Shown here piece by piece: positions 59,301 to 64,000 of a DNA stretch of 64,000 nt; the stretch's first letter is position 1, and the number at the start of each line of letters is the position of its first letter. The notes below the pieces were generated by a model, which was not told the DNA's origin, did not search any database, and saw only the letters and a program-made list of their open reading frames with translations. The position numbers and the translations under genes were made by a program. The DNA is from Balanoglossus misakiensis (Eukaryota > Hemichordata): positions 17,980,001 through 18,044,000 of the forward strand of contig CM082577.2 of NCBI GenBank assembly GCA_040954595.2, in the 5' to 3' direction.

Positions 59301-62300
59301 AAAACTCCCTCCAGGTACCATTACAGTCAGCATACAGAAAATACCACAGTACAGAAACTGCACTTCTTAAAGTACACGACGATATCTGTTTATCCGTGGA
59401 CTCTGGCAACTATGTTCTTCTCATCCTCCTTGATCTCTCTGCTGCTTTTGACACAATTGATCACAATATACTACTTCATCGACTCTCGCATCTTGGTATC
59501 TCCGGTGTCGCACTCAAATGGTTCACTTCATATTTGAAGCAACGGGAACAGTCTGTTAAAATCAACGATGTCATCAGTGAACCATCAGAACTCAGCTTCG
59601 GCGTCCCTCAGGGCTCAGTTCTCGGGCCTCTATTGTTTACTATCTACATTGCTCCACTATCAAATACGATACACAAGCACAATCTACAATTTCACCAGTA
59701 CGCAGATGACAACGAGCTTTATCTTTCATTTTCTCATCGTGACTCTCCCGAAGCCCTGTCTAAAATAGATTGAAACCTTCATTCTTGACATCAAGGAATG
59801 AATGACCCATAACAAACTCCAGCTCAACGACAGTAAAACCGAAGTCCTTCTGATTCGCTCCAAGTTTAACAGCTCACCATATCCTGTTAACAGTGTCAAC
59901 ATTGGTTCCACTTCTGTCACACCAGTTTCATCTGCTCGCAATATTGGCATGATCTTCGACAATAATCATATGTTCAGTCAGCACATAAAGTACACCTGCA
60001 AATCGATCTACAGTCACCTCCGCCGAATTGGATCTATACGACGTTACATCACCAACGACACTTGCCAAACCTTAGTACATGCAACTCTATCTGCCAAACT
60101 TGACTACTGTAACTCACTCCTGTATGGTCTACCAGAAAACACAATCGCCCTATTACAAAGAGCTCAGAATACTTCAGCCAGAATAGTCATGCGCACTACG
60201 AAATTCACACCTATCACCCCAGTCCTTGCCCAGCTCCATTGGTTACCAGTTCGTCTCAGGATCGACTACAAAATTTTGTTGATAACTTTCAAAGTTATCC
60301 ATAACCAGAATCCCGCTTACATCAGTGATTTACTCCAGCCATACACTCCCACTCGTACACTGCGTTCATCCACCAAGAAACTCATAACATGTACAACCTA
60401 CAAAAACAAGACCTATGGCGGCTGTGCCTTCTCTTATGCAGCCCCTAAACTGTGGAACGCACTACCTCTTGACATCAGGGAATTGGAACAGTGAGGGATG
60501 AAGCCCTTGAACTGGCATGATTCATTCTCACACTCCTGGCCGCTAGGAGTTTGGGATAGAGAGTGTGGAATTAATAGAATCTCACACTCCCAAGTACCTG
60601 GGATCGTATTTCTCACACGAGTTGGTTTTTTTTGTCCCATACGAGCCGCAGGCGAGTGTGGGACAGAATATCCCTGACGAGTGTGAGAAATATGATCCCA
60701 GGTCCTTGGTGTGTGAGATTATTTTTCTCACACGGCCACAAATTAGCCAAATCCGTTAAAAAACATTGAATAAATGACTCTGGAACTGTCGTCCGAGCAC
60801 ATTGTAGTCTCTGTCCCTATAATACACATCGCGCCATTGGATAACATTTAGCGCGCGTTAGCAAAAGAATGCTTTGTCAACCAATCAGCGCTCGCATCAT
60901 ATACAGCTTTCCATTCAGTGAGAGTGTGGGATCGATTTGTTCTCATAACACTCTGTTCTCACACTCCCAGCGTGCCAGGAGGGTGAGAACAAGTCGAACC
61001 CACACTCTGCGTTAATGCGCACACAGACAACTATTATCTGACACGAGCTCTGATTGGATAATGATATTCGTACCCCTCAGAACGAGCAAATATTATAGAA
61101 ATAATGGACGACTCCCTGACCATTAACGATTGTTTATGGGCAAGGGCGAGAGGAAAGCCAAAAATTCATGAGCGAGGCTTCCGAGCCCACGAACTCAAGA
61201 AAACCGTCAAAATTTATGAAAATGTCCCACACAAAAGACTATAGGGCCCCGGAACTTGTGTTACGCAAAATGTTGTATTCACTGAACTGTTTGTTAATAT
61301 TACTATTCAGATTTACGGGCATGTAAACAAACCATTACTGAGTATTTGTGGTCAGTGGCGTCGTTCATCTCGACCAATTAAAATGCCACGCACAGGCCAT
61401 GGTAATATAATATCCAATTGTGTGACGTGTTGTACATGAACCGGAACTACAATGTGATCAGGTCATGTGCAGACGACAGTGCTGGTGGTGTACGTGGTAG
61501 GTGACAGACTCGCAAAAAACGGTTGTATTTTCTAGATATCGCACGAATTTATGCCACTGGAAACTATCTCCATATTTTAATGTTTTGAGCACATCTTTGT
61601 AGCATGGGTGTACTGTAAACTCGTGATGAAATGGGGACTATGTTTTGCGGGGTGGATCAATATATGACCAGTCATGCAGTTATCAGCTGGTATTTTATAG
61701 ATTTAGTTCTTTTATTGTAAATAAACGTGAATATTGCAAACTTGTGGTTGTGTGAGAAATAGAACCTCACACACCAAGGACCTGGGAACGTATTTCTCAC
61801 ACTCGTCGGGGATAATGTTCTTGGGAGTGTGAGATTCTATTATTCCCAACCAAACAACAGATTTAAAATAATGAAATTGTTTATCTTTATCACGAAAAAT
61901 CATTATTATAATGAAGTTATAAATGGTGCGCTTGGGTATTTGGTACAAGTACGGAAAGTTATTGTATGATTCTGTCCCATAGATTATGGCAGTAGGTATA
62001 CAATTATCCTTTAAATTATTAAGCAAGTCCAAGTGGCAAGTCAGATCATTGTTGAAATATTACCACTATCAAACAAGAAAAAAAGTCAGACATGATTTCT
62101 CTATGTAGATCAATATCGCCTCCACCACTGAAACCATTTCAACTGGTAGTGAATTGGTTTGGATACTCATTTAAACAGATATCAATAACATTGCCGTAAC
62201 TCATACACTGTCCTTTACTGACCTGATAGAAATCATACCACACTACATCTGGAAAGTATGCCTTGACTTTTGTTGCATCCACATCCAAAACGGGTGAAAT

Positions 62301-62364
62301 CAACAGAGCAGCTCCCCACAGAAATTGTCTGTCAATGGAGTAAGTGGTTTTGTCCATAGTGAAT
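41310..62364 (-). CDS. Glycoside hydrolase family 31 (alpha-glucosidase-like), 3' half
   Basis: Four exons on the minus strand give the C-terminal part of a GH31 enzyme: 62223-62364, 43226-43448, 41553-41755 and 41310-41375. All have consensus GT..AG borders and matching phases (0, 1, 0). Landmarks in order are TYSIDRQFLWGAALLISPVL and YFPDVVWYDFYQ at the end of the catalytic barrel, then VTLDAPL..LNLHVRGGYILP and GELFWDDGE in the proximal beta-sandwich, and the distal sandwich with NGYPDSD. The catalytic Asp residues lie in upstream exons not found here. The family hydrolyses alpha-glucosidic bonds (lysosomal GAA, maltase-glucoamylase, sucrase-isomaltase); which member this is cannot be told. 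The first intron is about 18.8 kb and contains a gene on the other strand plus several transposons. Confidence 0.92.
41553..41755 (-). CDS. GH31 exon: distal C-terminal domain
   Basis: 203 bp between ATACATGCAG and AATAAG|GTATGG. The split Gly codon joins GETIG to TYEKELYTA. It encodes the distal beta-sandwich (NGYPDSDKMVLGTVTIF, VRVNGKEAS). Confidence 0.9.
42478..42866 (+). repeat. Dispersed repeat, copy 1 (inverted copy at 61091-61412)
   Basis: It runs from 'ccatggcctgtgc' through 'gtaacacaagttcc' to 'tccattatttctata' and contains a hairpin at about 42712-42845 ('gaaagccaaaa' / 'ttttggctttcc'). It lies in a GH31 intron. Confidence 0.75.
43226..43448 (-). CDS. GH31 exon: proximal C-terminal domain
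   Basis: 223 bp between TTTGTTTGTAG and ACTATTG|GTAAGA. It carries HVRGGYILPMQDPD and GELFWDDGE, both strongly conserved in GH31. It ends in phase 1. Confidence 0.92.
43678..46190 (-). mobile_element. LINE with endonuclease C-terminus and RT, degenerate
   Basis: Read on the minus strand from about 46150. The end of an AP-type endonuclease comes first (SWLDHCVSS, then ASDHLPISLVM). A linker follows, then the RT: GKTAGHDHLSGEHFKYA, DNYRPIAIATVTSKMLE, QFGFKRGHST, DATKAFDRVNH, GVRQGGILSPYLFNVYMD and the catalytic YADD (near 44460). Frameshifts occur near 45300, 44750 and 44165; beyond the last one the frame continues with YAQANILTRKFPNCNN. It ends in an A-rich AAATA-type tail at about 43680-43705. 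The 5' end is truncated in the endonuclease. It resides in the large GH31 intron, in the same orientation as that gene. Confidence 0.9.
46457..47106. mobile_element. AT-rich element with 21-bp perfect TIRs and tandem repeats
   Basis: Inverted ends starting CATGTGTTAACTTATTATTT (46457-46477) and its complement (47086-47106). Inside are two or three units with period near 84 bp (containing 'cagtgtcagtctatta', about 46657-46756), then four units with period 76-78 bp starting at 46767, 46843, 46921 and 46999 ('catgagtgatttacataatt'). No frame is coding. Confidence 0.7.
46767..47060. repeat. Tandem array, 76-78 bp units
   Basis: Four copies begin CATGAGTGATTTACATAATT and continue with TTTATAAATAATAAAAATG-like text. 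The first copies are near identical. Confidence 0.85.
47107..47923. other. 5' region of the SAM-domain gene
   Basis: No first exon could be fixed. A 3' copy of the 'caacttattattta' terminus word occurs at 47121-47135. A hairpin of short arms with 'agagtcgt' / 'acgactct' lies at about 47586-47656. The transcription start and initiator exon of the 47924-57704 gene are expected here. Confidence 0.4.
47924..57704 (+). CDS. SAM-domain protein, SAMD3-like family (5' end missing)
   Basis: Seven exons with GT..AG borders and consistent phases: 47924-48054, 48167-48553, 48809-48983, 49633-49865, 50250-50397, 57126-57223 and 57402-57704 (TAA). The first one encodes the end of a SAM-like helical domain (LSGKELASLGREDIHDLLP, then FFKARTNLWKLI). 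Exon 2 ends with AAELDGMAKKLIQHYPPLKD, exon 3 starts KGLANQLKRRL, and exon 4 carries KVMGQLMDLEFTQRRNYI and LKQYPVYKN. This arrangement recalls the many uncharacterised 'SAM domain-containing protein 3-like' proteins of fish and invertebrates. Its molecular role is unknown. The initiator exon was not found. Intron 5 contains a whole ISL2EU transposon and without it would be about 260 bp. The gene lies inside a GH31 intron on the opposite strand. Confidence 0.75.
50494..50603 (+). repeat. Left TIR of ISL2EU element (110 bp)
   Basis: Base-for-base complement of 56852-56961 over the stretches compared. It ends in ..ACATAACATGA. Confidence 0.93.
50655..52112 (+). CDS. ISL2EU transposase: THAP domain plus DDE_4 nuclease
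   Basis: 485 residues in a single exon. The N-terminal THAP zinc finger has the C2CH set C6, C11, C55, H58 and the closing LKPGILPSIF box (about 76-85), and would bind the transposon ends. A charged coiled coil follows (about 137-165, EKENQQLKKENLQ). Then comes a helix-turn-helix-like segment (LGLFERDLAHRFSVSISVVSDI) and the DDE nuclease of the DDE_Tnp_4/HARBI1-related type: D318 (IIDCTEIKCETP), D393 (LMADKGFDLG) and E441 (RIHVERAIGRVK). All three acidic residues are present and there is no frame break. The start ATG lies just inside the left TIR. ISL2EU and PIF/Harbinger transposases are related; the THAP finger and the YqaJ partner favour ISL2EU. Confidence 0.93.
   Translation: MGKWYCAAALCNNQANKCPELSWHTFPTDEKRRKVWIALMRRADDFAVTPNTRLCSAHFKTSDFKFGLAGKRYLKPGILPSIFPWTKSTASRPSPSRRRLCLVDDSVRLPVTTTSANISPQSSSAVLGPLTPEECLTLADKVRRLEKENQQLKKENLQRQQQLDIYKFGLDRFSCSDDDIYFYTGFPDYRTLVGCYEYLKPCAEHLHYWQYAQRRARESSYTPSPDSDARKTGRPRSMQPIDEFFLVLCRLRLGLFERDLAHRFSVSISVVSDICITWINFMYLQFGSLPIWPSRQKVNEHMPEIFKSSYPDTRCIIDCTEIKCETPSDYGRQSELWSEYKTHDTLKGLVAIDPAVAVTFISPLFGGSASDRVITEQCGLLDLLEPNDSLMADKGFDLGDLLVKRRVTLNIPPKRRPGQKQMSCNDVFETQRIASVRIHVERAIGRVKAWHIFDQVIPLTLYGSINQMWVVCCSIVNFQRPVLSC
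52113..53521. other. Intergenic region between the convergent ISL2EU genes
   Basis: Non-coding, AT-rich, containing the hairpin at 52255-52520. From about 52560 to 52700 a further imperfect inverted pair ('ccaccctatgggtgg', 'accaaaaatt' / 'aattttggt') is seen. Probably the 3' UTRs of both transposon genes. Confidence 0.6.
52255..52520. repeat. Long hairpin between the ISL2EU genes
   Basis: The arms are about 97-105 bp, starting AGGTCATTGAACTTCTGGTC and ending with the complement. They are broken only by a G-tract expansion in the right arm and a few substitutions. The loop is about 60 bp of AT-rich DNA. It lies downstream of the 3' ends of both transposon genes. Confidence 0.85.
53522..56855 (-). 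CDS. ISL2EU accessory protein: SAP - SWIM - YqaJ nuclease
   Basis: Four exons: 56680-56855, 55633-55882, 55139-55371 and 53522-54749, giving 628 residues with all phases consistent. The ATG (56853-56855) lies inside the right TIR (MNDQASVVEL). A SAP-like DNA-binding motif lies at about 28-58 (TLRVSELVFWLRVRRLG, NKKTLVER). A SWIM zinc finger is split by the last intron (CRPECVAG + LSGTCCHVVALL, about 212-232). The YqaJ/lambda-exonuclease domain begins at WHVLRANRITASNFG (about 421) and shows GKENE (about 466), D509 (GATPDL), E525 and K527 (AEIK) and YFYQIQGQMALSG (about 567-579), a complete PD-(D/E)XK set. YqaJ-type proteins are the known second product of ISL2EU elements; their role in transposition is not established. 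Confidence 0.92.
56852..56961 (-). repeat. Right TIR of ISL2EU element (110 bp)
   Basis: Inverted partner of 50494-50603. Its inner edge overlaps the start codon of the YqaJ protein gene. Confidence 0.93.
57795..58143. repeat. Foldback element (349 bp)
   Basis: The ends are GACGTTACCCTGGAACTTAT and 'ccagggtaacgtc'. The arms are mirrored almost to the centre ('ttgcagtgtggtttcattcat' has a matching inverted partner near 58050-58080). It is directly downstream of the SAM-domain gene stop, so it may form part of its 3' UTR. Confidence 0.7.
58200..59280. repeat. AAGAAA/TTTCTT-rich region with 190-bp tandem pair
   Basis: The segment 'agctatactcccaaatttct' recurs at about 58693 and 58883, each followed by 'tgtttcaagaaaa', 'taagctcaa' and 'tctggtttctt' text in the same order. 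No coding exon is supported. Confidence 0.6.
59282..60494 (+). mobile_element. L2/CR1-like LINE fragment, truncated at both ends
   Basis: The first frame (about 59288-59773) carries PLQSAYRKYHSTETALLKVH, LLILLDLSAAFDTIDHNIL, FGVPQGSVLGPLLFTIYIAP and the catalytic YADD. A frameshift at about 59765 leads into IETFILDIKE, a TGA at about 59799 in place of an expected Trp codon, and then THNKLQLNDSKTEVLLI. The C-terminal part runs to LWNALPLDIRELEQ, the common end region of L2/CR1-like ORF2. The 5' half and the extreme C-terminus are missing. It lies in the large GH31 intron, antisense to it. Confidence 0.9.
60495..61860. repeat. 'CTCACACTCC' inverted-repeat composite
   Basis: The left part (about 60537-60740) reads 'aatagaatctcacactccca', 'acctgggatc' and 'tttctcacac'. 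The right part (about 61745-61850) contains the same words in inverse orientation ('tgggagtgtgagattctatt'). Further 'ctcacactcccagcg' text occurs at about 60955-60975. The dispersed repeat of 61091-61412 lies in between. Non-coding; a short related copy is at 23153. Confidence 0.6.
61091..61412 (-). repeat. Dispersed repeat, copy 2 (inverted relative to 42478)
   Basis: It runs from 'tatagaaataatggac' to 'ggccatggtaata', the reverse complement of the 42478-42866 copy with a shorter central hairpin. Confidence 0.75.
61861..62222. other. GH31 intron sequence
   Basis: No further exon or repeat recognised. Confidence 0.5.
62223..62364 (-). CDS. GH31 exon: end of catalytic barrel
   Basis: 142 bp. 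The acceptor is TTGTCCCACAG and the donor is CTATCAG|GTCAGT. It encodes FTMDKTTYSIDRQFLWG to VVWYDFYQ and ends in phase 0. The next exon starts GFQVTNATGQGKYVTLDAPL, the usual continuation in GH31. Confidence 0.9.

Positions 62365-64000
<1,636 letters not shown>

Overview
The window is animal nuclear DNA. Host genes have small exons with GT..AG introns, coding density is low, and repeats fill most of the space. Repeat types seen are non-LTR retrotransposons, a Ty3/gypsy-type LTR element, an ISL2EU-type DNA transposon, and many MITE-like and foldback elements. A Gmr1-type retrotransposon (integrase before reverse transcriptase), a DCUN1D3-like gene and several Tigger/Harbinger/hAT-like repeats suggest a marine invertebrate, possibly an invertebrate deuterostome (hemichordate, cephalochordate or echinoderm). 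The species cannot be fixed from sequence alone and a lophotrochozoan is not excluded.

Layout. 1-1455 is a decayed LINE. 2.1-6.2 kb holds short TIR and foldback elements. 6329-7294 (minus) is a complete DCUN1D3-like gene in one coding exon. 8.1-17.5 kb is almost purely repeats: a Tigger-like deletion derivative, a 2.1 kb non-autonomous element with a perfect terminal hairpin and internal tandem repeats, a MITE with 9-bp target duplications, and several perfect hairpins. 17.5-22.3 kb shows no recognisable gene. 22337-25547 (minus) contains two exons encoding one von Willebrand D domain. 27.7-38.3 kb is a block of three Harbinger-like G-tract elements. The first is interrupted by a full-length 6.2 kb LTR retrotransposon, the second carries a solo LTR at the homologous site, and the third preserves the empty site.

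41310-62364 (minus) is the 3' half of a glycoside hydrolase family 31 gene. Four exons were placed, including a 66-bp terminal exon, and one intron is about 18.8 kb. Nested in that intron, on the opposite strand, is a multi-exon gene (47924-57704) resembling SAMD3-like SAM-domain proteins. Nested in one of its introns is an apparently intact 6468-bp ISL2EU-type transposon (50494-56961) with perfect 110-bp TIRs. It encodes a THAP-domain DDE transposase and, convergently, a four-exon SAP-SWIM-YqaJ nuclease protein. The same GH31 intron also carries two LINE fragments, an AT-rich TIR element and several foldback elements. A last LINE fragment lies at the right edge.

The host genes (DCUN1D3-like, VWD protein, GH31, SAM-domain gene) do not form a pathway. 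The coherent systems in the window are the mobile elements: the LTR element with gag and pol in one frame separated by a single TGA, and the two-gene ISL2EU transposon. No tRNA, rRNA or CRISPR was recognised.
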